A DNA stretch of 64,000 nucleotides, from contig JAQMWT010000555.1 of assembly GCA_029834535.1 (NCBI GenBank), positions 185,381-249,380 on the forward strand. Reading direction: 5' to 3'. Positions 31,003-41,600 of this stretch are shown here, in pieces (the stretch's first letter is position 1; every line of letters begins with the position of its first letter). The notes under the pieces were generated by a model, which had not been told where the DNA came from, made no database searches, and saw only the letters and a list, made by a program, of their open reading frames with translations. The translations under genes were made by a program, and so were the position numbers. The stretch is from Chrysophaeum taylorii. Its lineage: Eukaryota > Sar > Pelagophyceae > Pelagomonadales > Pelagomonadaceae.

Positions 31003-31365
31003 ATGGTCAAACTTGGAGGCATTCAATTTGGTGTGATCAAATTTCGAACAATCACATCAAACTTGTCATATTTTACTGATGATGACTGGGTAAGAATGAC
31101 AGGGGTGGTGTCGGCGATCTTCCGGAACGAGGCTGTCGACGTCTTGACATCCCTTCGCGCCGCAGCTTGTATTTGCCGACTTTCTCGTACAGTGCTCGAC
31201 GGTGCAGCAGCAGCTCCCGGGGAGATCTTGCGGCAGGGCGGGGTTGTCGAGATGCGCGAGGAGGAGGAGGATAAGGAGGTGTTCACTTACGGTCGTGCGA
31301 GTTGTTTATGCTGGCGTAACGGCACGTGCTCGCGTTGCCGTCCCATGATCAAGCTGGACAGCTAA
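31003..31365 (+). CDS. T2b ORF, 120 residues, unknown function
   Basis: The frame reads from VKLGGIQFGVIKFRTITSN (inside a sub-repeat) through TDDDWVRMTGVVSAIFRNEA and TSLRAAACICRLSRTVLDG to CLCWRNGTCSRCRP, then a stop. The stretch from TSLRAA onward is conserved in copy a with only a couple of residue changes, so selection acted at some time. The start is a GTG, so it is probably an exon. It may be a DNA- or metal-binding piece of the element's protein. Confidence 0.4.
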   Translation: MVKLGGIQFGVIKFRTITSNLSYFTDDDWVRMTGVVSAIFRNEAVDVLTSLRAAACICRLSRTVLDGAAAAPGEILRQGGVVEMREEEEDKEVFTYGRASCLCWRNGTCSRCRPMIKLDS

Positions 31366-31429
31366 CTCCGGATCGGGTACGCGACGATGAGGAACTCCTG
31401 AACGTGGTCCTGTACGGCCCCGCACGAGT

Positions 31430-31714
31430 GTGAGACTACAATCTTTGGGTGCTCCTGGGGCGGTGCTCGCGCAGTTTCTCGAGGTCGTCGAGTTTCGCGT
31501 TCTCGACCCCGAGTCGATTATCAAAGACGCGCTCCCTCTCGAGTTTTGGGATGCAGAATGGGTTGATCCTTCTTACGCAGACCGTGTAAGTCTGGTGTCC
31601 GATGTCCGTTTGTTGTTGAAGAATGACGCACGACCACGGCAACACCACCGTGGTGAGTCGCGGTTTGGGTGGCTTCTACGAACGATGGAAGGTACGAGAA
31701 TGGGCCCAGCTTAA
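31430..31714 (+). pseudogene. T2b coding fragment, downstream part
   Basis: The frame reads LGAPGAVLAQFLEVVEFRVL, DPESIIKDALPLEFWDAEW and SLVSDVRLLLKNDARP. It matches the corresponding frame of copy a. No family is recognised. Confidence 0.4.
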
Positions 31715-32212
31715 GTACGCCAAGCCGTGGGAATCTGCTCTCGGGGCCGCGTGTCGCTGCCCGCTCTCCTTGCGTATCGCCGTGCTGTCTTAGGACTGAC
31801 CTCCTTCTAAGGCGGTCATGGGGGGGTGTCCATGCCGCGCGTGTAACGCCACGGTAGATTCTGCGTAGGTGCAGCACCTAGCTCTCGTTTTTAAAGCATT
31901 TTCGCACCAAAAGCGCTCACGCGCCCCCTTAAAAAGCCTCCTTAAGTTTGATTTAAAAAGCCGAAGTTTGGTCAATACTGTGGAAGTTTGAGGAGTAGTG
32001 ATCAAACTTGTTGACCAAACTTACAAGGAAATTAATCAAACTTGAAGGGTTGATTGATCAAACTTAATGCAACTTCGGAGTGACCAAACTTAACTGACCT
32101 AACTTCTATGAAAAGTGACCACACATGTGAGTTTTTCCTTAATCATACATCAAAATCGAGAAAACATGAAAGAAATTCACCAAACTTTTTGACCAAACTT
32201 GACGGATCCCTA

Positions 32213-32900
32213 AAAAAAACCACTTCATTCTCGGCTTGAATGGATTTCGGCCCCAACGAAGAATCTCGCACCTCATCAAAAATACCTCCTTTTATTGGGG
32301 GGATCCGTGGACCAATCAGGCCTTGTAATAATGATCCGCGCGGTACGTGCCCCGACAACACTTCACTTCCTTGAAGACAGAGATGGCGCGGCGGGCTAAA
32401 ATTCATTCATTCATTCATTCATTCATTCATTCATTCATTCTCGGAAAGGAAGCGCCGCGCGCCTCGAATTCCGGTTTAAAAAAAAACTGGCAGGCATTGG
32501 TTGACGAGGCATGTAAATCACCGAGGACGACGACTGGAACCAAGCCGCGGCACCGTACACGGGACCAGCTGCTGCCAGCTCGACGCGAACCTCTCTCTTC
32601 CATAGCAAGAAGACGGCCAAAAACTCCGAGGATATCACCCCGTTCCCCAGCCCCATGTGCCACCACGATCAAGAAAAAGTTTGCCTGCGCGCCCACATAT
32701 ATGCGCCCGCTTGACCTCTGAACTCTGTCTACGCCGCGGCGGCCCGAACCTCATCCCAATCCACGAGCGCGACGACGTTTCACAACAGCGTAAGACAGCC
32801 TCGAGCAATCTTTTTTCCGCTCGCCGTCACCACTTGCGCGCTTCAGGGACTTAGAAGATTTGAGCACTTTTCCCCTGTACTAGGCTGTGCGCCACAAAAC
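32213..32900. other. spacer with ATTC microsatellite
   Basis: (ATTC)n spans 32402-32440. A minus frame (32696-32427) reads GVFGRLLAMEERGSRR and may be coding, but no domain is recognised. Nothing else is supported. Confidence 0.3.
32402..32440. repeat. (ATTC)n microsatellite
   Basis: About nine or ten tandem ATTC units. Confidence 0.9.
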
Positions 32901-34263
32901 GGACGTGGCAAAAAATTTTCCAACTCCTAGAGAAAGCGCCTTATTACATCCGCGCACTTTGAGAAAGTTGCCTTCCGCCAAAGTTGATTTTTTACGCATG
33001 CGCCGTTGCGAACATTGGGAGCCGGAAATAACACTCCTGTTCTTGCTCGCCGTCGAGAACGTCCCACTCGAAAAATGGAATGTGGGCAACGTTCCAGCCA
33101 AGCCTCCGCAACAGTCGTGACTTGAAGCGCCGTTCTCGACCCTCGTTTTTTTTGAAATAGTAGGGCCCGTCGACACTTCGATCGCGCGCTTGGTGTCCGT
33201 CCGGTTGACAGCGACAATCCCTCTGCTTTCGCGTGCTCAAAGATTTGCGGTCCGTCGACCACGGTCGCAATATCGCGCTGGAGTTCGGACGGCGATGGGT
33301 CCTGGCGTTGAAACGCTGCCAGGAGTATCTGCTGGTGGTTTGACAGTGGGACGCTCCGGTCAGGCCACTCGAGGTGAAAGTGCAACGAGACAAGGTGGAG
33401 CTGCGACAAATCGCGATCATCGAGGCCGTCGTCGAGATCAGCAACGAGGCGAGCTCGGCGAAAAATTCGGGCTCCTCTTTCCAGTCGACGCAGGCAAATG
33501 CCCATGCCGTGTTGGCGAGGTTCTGCGGATTGAACTCCCCCAGCCGCGAAGGAACCGCGCCGGCGAGATCGCCGCGAAGAGCTGCTGAGGTGCCTCCTCG
33601 ATGCCTGCAGTCGCGAACGCCCGCGCCGTGTTGGCGAGGTTCTGCGGATCGAAGTCGCGAACACGACGCTCACAAGCGTCCGCGAGGGCCATCACACGGC
33701 GATCGCGGACGCTTGTCGCGGTTCCGACGACCGCCAAACTTGGCAACGCAACGTGCGAGGCAGTCGCCAAATTCCGAGCGCTGAATTCGGAGAGAATCGT
33801 CACGGGATTAGCGTCGCGGCCCGTCATCTGCTAACCCCACCGTATCTGCTGCCATCGCGGTGCCTCGGCACCACTACTGTTGCGAGCAACGTGTTACCTC
33901 CTTGTGGCGCAGGCGAACGAGAACAAGTCTTGACCGTCGTCGTCGAGTTTTGCTCGCGTCGCACAGTCGTCGCGGCGACCGGTGCGCCAAGTCCCGACCG
34001 CGAGTCGCATTGGAGACTGGCGTCGGTTTCGATCGTCTTGCCCCTGGTGGTCTTCGTACCACCACCCCGATCGGTTTTGCGGTGGACGGCAAGTCGTCAA
34101 AGATCTCTCCTCGTGTATCAACGGGGCGACGGTTTGCGGCGAGGCGATGGCTCGTCGACGCCAATCTGTTGGCGGCGAGGCGATGGCTCGTCGACGCGCC
34201 GGTTCCCGTCTTTTCCGGCGACGTTGAGACTTTCATCGTTGAAGCCAATTCCTCACCTGCCAA
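32900..34263 (-). pseudogene. OPR/RAP-domain protein gene, copy 2, broken
   Basis: In minus order: an N-terminal frame (34263-33874) starting MAGEELASTMKVSTS with an internal duplication (STSHRLAANR twice); an OPR-type repeat RDFDPQNLANTARAFATAG with QQLFAAISPARFLRG (about 33660-33550); a frame-shifted second repeat with FNPQNLANTAWAFA, then CVDWKEEPEFFAELASL (about 33510-33440); and a RAP core VDGPYYFKKN with RRFKSRLLRRLGWNVAHIPF (about 33165-33080). RAP and OPR proteins act in chloroplast or mitochondrial RNA processing. At least two frame changes are needed, so the gene is probably dead, unless introns explain them. Confidence 0.6.
34140..34200. repeat. duplicated GGCGAGGCGATGGCTCGTCG unit
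   Basis: Two copies about 33-36 bp apart produce the STSHRLAANR duplication in the N-terminal frame of OPR/RAP copy 2. Confidence 0.75.
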
Positions 34264-34831
34264 CTGGCTACCAGATTCACGAACTCTCGTGGCAAGTCAC
34301 ATAGCGTATACTATGTCAGCACGCGACGAGGATTTATTCCTTGCTTTGCGCCAAACTCTTCTGTGCACCTCCCTTTGCAGTTACGTCTCTGCGCCACTCT
34401 CTCATCTTTTTCTTCTGCTTTTGAAGACCCTTCCGCGTTTCTTTCCAGGGTTGCTCTTTGCGCCACCCGCTCTTTTTCTCTGACCTCATCCATCCTGGCT
34501 CTTTGGGTTTCCATAATAATAATAATAAGGAAAAGTTTGCAACCACCACGTAAGTTTGATCACCGCAAACCCGCAATAAGTTTGATCGCTCAATTTTGAT
34601 CAATCCAGATCTGGATTGACCAAACTTGTACTCTTAGAGACCAAACATAAGGTTCGTCGTGACAAAAAAAAACAAGGGCCGCCGGCAACTTGATCATGCT
34701 TTCAGCGGCTCTGTTCATGTCGTCGCGCTGTGACTGACTGACTGACTGACTGACTCCGGAGCGTCCTTCGACTTGGAAACGAACGACGAGGAGGACGGTA
34801 TCGATGCGGGTTTCGTCGTCGCTCGGGTCGC

Positions 34832-35281
34832 GTGGTGTTGGTGTTAAACACGCCGACGTCGGTTGACCACGACGCCGAGAAAGAAAACAACAAGTCTAAG
34901 CGTGTCCAGACGAAGATGGTAAACGACTACGAGAGATCTCCGCGTAAAACGTTGTGTCGCAGCTCAGAGCGTGAAAACAAACAAACAAACAAACAAACAA
35001 ACACGAGGCTAGTCCACTTTGCTCGAGCTAACCAAGATGCCAAGTTCAGCATGTGTGTTCTCGAGGCCGACTTGCAGCAGCATCTGATGTTCGACACGGG
35101 CGGCAAGTTTTTAGACGGCGCGTACAGCAACAACATGGTTAACAACAACAGCGCGACAGCGTTGTCGTTTAAGCGCAAGATACTACAAGGCTGCAGCTTC
35201 TATGTGCCTGCTGCTCATCAAGGGCTCCGTGGAAGGCAAGTCGGCTCTACTCGGCATATGCGTTCGACATCCGCATCATGA
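34832..35281 (+). pseudogene. T2c coding frame, best-preserved upstream part
   Basis: One open frame joins TPTSVDHDAEKENN, an expanded poly-NKQT stretch, NQDAKFSMCVLEADLQQHLM, FDTGGKFLDGAYSNNMVN and SATALSFKRKILQGCSFYV. In copies a and b the same pieces are split by frameshifts. The start here is GTG, so the true N-terminus is uncertain. No known fold is recognised. Confidence 0.45.
34974..35002. repeat. (AAAC)n microsatellite within T2c
   Basis: AAACAAACA repeat that inserts an NKQT-rich stretch into the T2c reading frame. Confidence 0.85.
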
Positions 35282-35295
35282 CGCGACGCGTCTCC

Positions 35296-35327
35296 TGGTT
35301 GGTTTGGTTTGGTTTGGTTTGGTTTGA
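35296..35327. repeat. (TTGGT)n microsatellite
   Basis: TTGGTTTGGT tandem units at the broken end of T2c. Confidence 0.85.
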
Positions 35328-35493
35328 TTCACTCCTTGGCCAAAGCACGCTTATTTGGTTGGTTTGTTTTGAGTCACCAATGATCTTATTTTTCTCTTTT
35401 ATTTTGTCGTGGCGCTGGGAGTAGCCTACGCCCCATGCATTGGGCTGGCCTCGCCTCTAGTTAGTTCGTCTCTTCGCCGACGCATTCCTCACC

Positions 35494-35601
35494 ATGGACG
35501 ACACAGCTCGAGCTGCGCGTCGGGCGGAGTTGAAGGACCTGTTCGACGAGAAGTTGCTGACCCAGCAGACGTACGACGCTGCAGCCCGACCGCTGGATTG
35601 A
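35494..35601 (+). CDS. 35-residue ORF with SHOCT-like pattern
   Basis: ATG-initiated and preceded by CTCACC. It reads MDDTARAARRAELKDLFDEK, then LLTQQTYDAAARPLD. The LKDLFDEKLLTQQTYD pattern resembles the short SHOCT helix-turn motif (L-x2-L-x4-L-I-T-x2-E-Y). It is either a micro-ORF or the first exon of a larger gene. Function unknown. Confidence 0.3.
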   Translation: MDDTARAARRAELKDLFDEKLLTQQTYDAAARPLD

Positions 35602-35652
35602 CTCCAGTGCCGCAAGTGGCGTCCAGTAGCGAGTTCGTGATTCTGTTCGGTT

Positions 35653-36343
35653 TTAGAAGCAGTGCCTCCTGATCTCCGGCAGACCATCGAGACCACAAAT
35701 TCTCGATGGCACCCTCTTTCTGCGCCGCGAAAGCCGTGGAATCTCCCGAGTATGAGTCGTTACGAAATTCCACGCGCGAGCCGTCCTCGCGCTTTGTTGT
35801 GACTCCTTGTTAGCAGCCAATGGTGCTCGCCACCAGCTCGAGGCCCTCCGCCTTTGAGTCTGATCCAAAACGAACGCCGTGCTCACCCAGCCCACGGCTC
35901 CACAGTCCGAACCAACGCTTTTTCCACAGTTCCAGCACCCGAGCACGCTCGAACCAACCCCAAGCTCTCCCACAAGGTCGCGGCTTTTTTCGAGCTTGAT
36001 GATCTTGCCGCATTTTGTCGCGGCTCCCAAGCTCGACGCAGCCGGCACTCTCGGCGCCTCGAGAGCTGGGATCGCCCTCTAATCTAGGACCGTGCGTTTT
36101 CTCTGGTGGAGCAAAAAGACATGAAATCGCGAGAGCCTGAAAGAAGAGAGGAGTAGCGAGCACCATCATGGAGCTGGAGACGTGGTGATACCTCCTCCGT
36201 TTCGCCAGTTTTACTCTTTTGAAAACCCGCGGAACTCCCCTCCACGTTTGTTTGTTTGCGTTAGTTATCAAAGCAGAAACATTTCTGGAGCTGTGGAGCG
36301 AAAGTGAGATTCTGAGGTGATGACTGGTGGTGGGCCCCAGCAC
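35653..36343 (-). pseudogene. possible PH-domain gene remnant
   Basis: The frame 36343-35810 (177 codons) contains ERARVLELWKKRWFGLWSRG, with the WKKRWF signature of the second PH strand, followed by VRFGSDSKAEGLELV. It then stops. In an adjoining frame (35773-35489) AFAAQKEGAIENLWSRW could be the closing helix. A missing intron or an indel separates them. Weak evidence only. Confidence 0.3.
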
Positions 36344-36602
36344 TGATATACCACTTGATGATCACGCGAGCTACCTTTTGTGGCAAAAAACTTGGGGTAG
36401 AGGTGCAAGGCTCGACAAAACTGAGATTCCAAGAGAAAAGAAGTAGTGTCGTAGGGAGACGGCGCGCGCTTTACAAAGAAAGAACTTGGTCTCGACAGTT
36501 GCAAAAAAAAGGGTCCGTCAGTCATGAGCCAGCTACGCCAGTGGTGAGGCGGACACATGGGCCCCTGATCTTAGCTGAGTGTTTTGTCAAGTCAAAGCCT
36601 TT
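36344..36602. other. spacer left of copy C
   Basis: Minus and plus frames under 110 codons overlap; no gene is supported. Confidence 0.3.
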
Positions 36603-39600
36603 CAGCGTTGGGAATTCACTTCAGCAAGTGAACGTGAACCACTTCACGAGCCACGCAATATTGGTCAAGTGATTCGAAGTGAACACGTCACCCTACGTGG
36701 TTAAAGTGAACCTTTGTGAAGTGAACGCCACTTTTTTTTTTAACGCCAGCGCCGACGGTCCCTGCCGCGCCCCGTCAGTTTTTTCCGTGCCCTCCGCGCG
36801 CTATTGGCTCCTAGGTCTGGTACTCTTAGATTCATTCGCGTTCAATTTCGGGGCGAAGGAGGAGTTACTACCGTGGATGGGTTCAGTGTTTCTTCTTACT
36901 TTAGGCGATGTGAACGAAACGACGACCTCGGTATCTTCGTCCGGTTCTTCCTCATCAACCTCCATCTCCGAAGAGTCTTCGGGGGGGAATCATGGTGGTG
37001 TGTCCCGGCGTGTTTGAAAAACTCGGTCTCGCGTCACACGAGGTCCCTGTACTACTTAATCCGGGCCGCCGCCGCCGCCGCAATGAAGAAATTCTTGTTG
37101 TTCATGCGCAGTATGCTGGCAACAACTTTGCCCGTCTCGTCCGCGCCGAGCATGACCGTGTTTCTTTCCCTCGGTCAGTCAGGAGACAAGATTTCCAATG
37201 CCCAGGCTGCGCTCACAGTAGTAGCTCTGCGCGCCATGTGTGTGTACTACCAATTGAAAAAACCCATAGAGGAGGAGTCGAGCACAGCAGCCAGATCTGT
37301 GAAGCTGAGACTTCATCCTTCTTCTCAAGCTCAGGATAATGCTCTTTCCAGTTGAGCGATCTCGACAGCCTGATGATCCATAGAGCGAAGACCTGTTCAA
37401 ACTCCTCCACATTGAAAAAATCGGGCATCTTGTTCTCAGGCATAGCAAAAGAAGGCACGTGGCCACTAATGTCGTCGTCCCAAGCGTCGTCGGGTGCGTC
37501 GAGTGCCGCCAAGAGACTGCGGGCAGGCGCAGACTCGGAGGGCAGCGCAGACTCGGAGGAGGAAGTATTTGCCTTTTCGTGATGGGATGCAGTTCGTGCG
37601 TAATCACATATTCTTCCTTGAGCAAGCAACTTCCTGGCCTGAGCTCTCTGATTGGAGGACGACAGGTGCCGGCAGTTGATAGTCCGAAATTCAAGAAGGA
37701 AGGCAATCAGCTCGCGATCGTTGAATAATTCGTAGTCGAAGTGACGCACGTAGTTGTTTTCATTATTCCCGCAACAAAAACGACGCTCACATTCGAGAAT
37801 AATAGCCCGTTCTAGACAGATTTTGCCGGTCTCGCTGAGGTCGTCAACATCGACAGTCTTACGTGGCATGGATTTCGCAGTTATGTTCGGGAGATCAATG
37901 ACTTCTAGCGTGCTCGCAGAGACTCGATCATGTTGTGCCTGATCAATGCGGCGCACGCCCCCAGGTATAAGTGTTCATGTTGCACCAAAACAACAGCCGC
38001 ATCCGTTATAGCAAAAATCGCCTCGAATTCAGCCAACATTGCTCATCACTGATTGTCCAGGGGAGTTCAATGTTGGTAGCCGTGTACAGTTTGAGCACGT
38101 GGTGCATACGCAGCAAGGAACGAATAAGTTGGTATCGCGCCCGGAACCTCGTCTTATTGAGGTCGAGCTTGAACTTCGGCGATTTATTTCCCCGGCTGTA
38201 ATGGCAAAAGCGCATGCAGTTCCTTCAAGCGTGTGCCGTAAAAAAAGTACTTGGCTCCATCGTGGCCACCACTGTTCAGCAGCTCCTGGCCAGCTGGGAA
38301 TGGATTGATCACCTGCTTGCCTCTGGATCGTGTCAAGTCGCCACATGCCGCTGCCGAGATTTTTGAGATATATCATGTCACACACACGCTTCGACCTCAA
38401 CAAAAAATTCTTCGGCGACGTCAATTGCAGCCCGGTCTTGAACCAAATCTATATCGATTCCCTCACGCTCCGCGACCACAGAACGGAGCAGAGAAGCCGT
38501 GCTGGAATCGGTTCCGTCGTCAGCTGGAACAAGGCCCTACGCACACCGTCTCAACGCCACTCCAATCGGGCCAGATGAAGGATAGGCCAATGGCCTGTCG
38601 CTTGAACTTCTTATCCTTGAGTGTCCCGCAGCCGTCATGTAGCACCCCTCTGGGCGAATGGATTGCCGAAAGCCGCCGCTTCATAAATAACACTCCGTAA
38701 CGACGTGCTTCAAGATTCGAACAACAAAACAACAATATTCAGCGTCCACCCATTCGAACGGCGCCTTTCGAGTCATGAACGAGGGCGCTTGCCTTTCCCT
38801 TTGCCACCACCGCGGTAATAATACGCCGCCTCAATTAGGTTGCGATGATCTTCGTCGTCAGTCAAAGGTGCGCTTGGAAAAAAATCCGCTGCGACGTGTA
38901 CACGTAGTGCCGAGCCGAGAACGCCATCATCAGGGAAGAGTGCTTTGCCTGGCTGGGCATGGCCATGAAGTATCTCGTAATATCGTCCGATTTACCCTTC
39001 GAGGCTGCTGCCACAACGCCCACGGCCGTCATAAAAAACGCCCTCCTTTTCGTGGTCTGTCTTCTGTTTCTTGGTGAGCTGTCAACACGTCCCAGCTCGT
39101 CGAATCGAATCCTCCTCCTCTGGATGCGCAGCCTTGAAGTGGGCCGGCCCCAAGAGGGCTTGGTCGTCTGTCTGCCACGTGCCCTTCTTGAAGTCTCTCG
39201 TCACCACCTTCAGGCGCTCCCAGCAGCACCGGATACGCACATGCTCCCTTCCCACTGGTCGGTCAGTCAACGCGGTGGGTGGTCAGGATGATGTTCCTTC
39301 AGTCGACGCACGCAGTCCCACCACCACACCTTGGAAAAGAGAAACCTGGTTGTTGATCGTCCACTTTTGGTGCCGGGCGTGTTTGTTCCACGTCACAACA
39401 ACATCGACGTCGCAATCGGCTCGTTCTCGTGAAGTTCCTCCTTCAGTTAACACCGCGTTTGAATTCCTCCTCATCATCAACATTATCCTCCACCTCCAGG
39501 TAGCGCGGCTCGACTTGGCTCATCAGAGACTTGGCCGTCAGCCAAAGCGAATGAACGTGAAGTGAACATTGGACTTCGGACGAAACTTTTCAGTGAAGTG

Positions 39601-39614
39601 AATTCTCAACGCTG
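36603..39614 (-). mobile_element. hAT-like DNA transposon, copy C
   Basis: It spans 3012 bp from CAGCGTTGGGAATTCACTTC to GTGAATTCTCAACGCTG, the best-preserved inverted ends of the three. Flanks aagccttt and aaacctat agree at 6 of 8 bases, consistent with an aged 8-bp target duplication. It lacks the nested element of copy A. Confidence 0.8.
37179..39291 (-). pseudogene. transposase-like gene of copy C, least disrupted
   Basis: The 247-codon minus frame 37956-37213 joins two blocks that are split in copies A and B: PRKTVDVDDLSETGKICLER through FNDRELIAFLLEFRTIN, and SARSLLAAL-type through ENKMPDFFNVEEFEQVF and LNWKEHYPELEKKDEVSAS. Upstream, 38215-38006 has the KFKLDLNKTRFRARYQLI block, 38735-38520 has LHDGCGTLKDKKFKRQAIGL, and 39270-39082 has the HFKAAH end of the putative finger. 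The first Cys of that finger reads Arg here. Three frames are still needed, so the copy is inactive or intron-containing. Confidence 0.5.
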
Positions 39615-40690
39615 AAACCTATTACCAACAAGCAGCGATTCGAAAAATAAAGAGGTCCTCTGCGAAAATAAAATGATGGAAATTCCTCGAGCGCGGCCGA
39701 TTTCCGCCAGGGCTTTGGGAGTTGCGTAAGACGCGAATCGTGCTCAATGCAAGCGCCTCAGTGACACTAATAACTGCTCCGTCGCACTCCAAAAAAAAGG
39801 AAAAAGATAACCACCGAAGAAGACAACACCAAGGCCGACGAGAATGGCAGGGGTACAGGCGAGGGCAAACAAGAGTTAAGGCTTTAAGACTGGCAACGAG
39901 GACGATGATTTGGAGGGCGGCGACAGCCATGCTTACACCCAGCTTGGATTCATTTGGCACCGACGACGACGACGACGACGATGATGATGACATTGATGAC
40001 GCAGAAAAATTACGGGGAAAGTACTCGAAGGCCAAAGGTGCTACATTCGAATTAATGGAAAGGCAAGTAATAATGTGTCCTTTTTTTTTGTGGCAAAACG
40101 CTCGGCGTGCCGTACCGGACTATACACTTACTGGAGTCATCGTCCGAAGGTGCGGATTGAACGAAGAGTTCTGCATGCCCGGCCGATATATACGAGCAGG
40201 AGTACCTAGCTTGAAGGGACGTGTGGCTAAGACTCCGGCGGTACAATGCAACCCGATACCAAAAAAAAGACTTTTTTGTTACGACGCCGGATGGCGATGC
40301 TCGGCATCGAAGGTGTGGTAAAACACCCGGGAGCGTAGGAGATACTAGTCTCGTTCTACTCGGCGCCGTCGCCAGCAGCAAGAGCATCGCGCTCCTTTTT
40401 TCGTTTTCTCTTCAAGCAGGCTTGCGGCTTGATGTCAGGCCGCTCGCCTCGCAGGCGGCGACACCACCCTCGGGCAGGTCCTCGCAGCCGCGTCCTTCTC
40501 CTTCCGCGTCTGGTTCCGGCGCACTGTAGTTTCTCGGGGTCCGCCCGAGCAGTCTCTCGCTCTAGGACGCCCGGGAGTTCGACCGAAACGTGGCCGTCGT
40601 TGACGCGAGAGATGTCCTTCTTCCGCGTCGCGCCGACGGCGCCTTCATGCTCCCTTGGAACTCGCGGTGTTTTTTGGTATGCCTTGGAGT
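39615..40690 (+). other. unassigned plus-strand frames
   Basis: The frame 39722-40321 (199 codons) contains a poly-Asp run from (GAC)n at 39960-39984 and later GVIVRRCGLNEEFCMPGRYI. The frame 40429-40809 is Arg and Ser rich. Neither shows a domain. One could be an exon of a host gene. Confidence 0.25.
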
Positions 40691-41600
40691 CACATTTAAT
40701 TCATCGTTCTGACGCACGCGCGCGTGGACAGACATCCTGCGCAGTCGCGAGGTGGCATATGAAAGGACGGTTTGGGGACCACGCGGCGGCCGTTGGCTTT
40801 ATTCTGTAAGCGCACCGTGATGGAGAGACGCCGCGTTGTCTGAGCCGCCGTGGCTGCCGCGAGGGAAGGTGCACCCAATGTTGATGGAACGGGCATCGAC
40901 CCCGCAGAATTTCCAGTATCGGACAGTATCGATGCCCTACCGCGTCGTGCAGATGACGATCGTTTTGCCCGCTCGGAGTATTAGTCAGTAGAACGCGCCT
41001 CGACTCTCGTAGACCTGAAGCAAGGAAAAACACACGGGGCGATAGACACACAATTGCCGCGTTGTGTATAAACGTTGATGTTGCAGTAGAGAGCGCGCGC
41101 CGAGGAGAGGAAGTAAGCATCGCGATGGCCGTCGAGCCGCCCGCGCGGTGGTCGGCGCACAGGAAGGGCGCCTTGCGGACGGAGAGTACAAAGGTCCGGC
41201 GCGAAGGGCCTCGGGTTGTCTCGTCACGTACTTGTTTCCGTACGGCGCTCCGCGTACCATCGTCAGGCCTCCCTGGCAAATGCCACAGAAAGAAAAGGGC
41301 GGCCCATCAAAGAGTCGCGAAGCAAGAGTTGCGGCCCAAGCGGCTCGCAGAAGCCGCGCACGGGAAGACATCACGAGCTGTCCAAAGTCGCATCGGCGCC
41401 ATCACCACGAATGATTCTCGGGTGGCGGACAGGCGGCGTTGCCCAAATTGGTCAGCAGCAGCCAGGCGCAATGTCGCCGGCAGGGCCCGCGTAATAATCG
41501 CGGCGTCAAAACGGACGAGTTCTGGACAACATGGTCTGTCTGTCTGTCTGTCTGTCTGTCTGCAAGAGTGGTAGGTCACCAACTATTGCACTTTTTTTTC
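40691..41600 (-). pseudogene. minus-strand remnant related to 20.8-21.9 kb
   Basis: Frames 41374-40985 and 41279-40701 carry LFDGPPFSFCGICQGGLTMV with RGAPYGNKYV, and ITVRLQNKANGRRVVPKPSF. DNA at 40805-40870 and near 40953-40980 matches the 20.87-kb and 21.24-kb regions. It is probably the same repeated sequence family. Function unknown. Confidence 0.35.
41533..41562. repeat. (CTGT)n microsatellite
   Basis: About seven CTGT units. Confidence 0.9.

Larger units (their letters stand above)
29722..32212 (+). mobile_element. T2 element, copy b (inverted relative to copy a)
   Basis: It begins GGGAAAAGTCAAGTTTCCAA and ends AACTTGACGGATCCCTA. Internal order is the reverse complement of copy a with small indels. 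AAGTTTGG subterminal units fill 29752-29830 and 31935-32200. Coding reads on the plus strand. Module M lies at 30690-30765. Confidence 0.7.
34520..35285 (+). mobile_element. T2 element, partial copy c
   Basis: It matches the left half of T2b: GGAAAAGTTTGCAACCACCA, AAGTTTGAT sub-repeats, then the VDHDAEKEN and LEADLQQ coding. It stops near 35285 in a non-homologous TTGGT repeat. Internal simple repeats have expanded (CTGA at 34728-34756, AAAC at 34974-35002). Confidence 0.7.
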
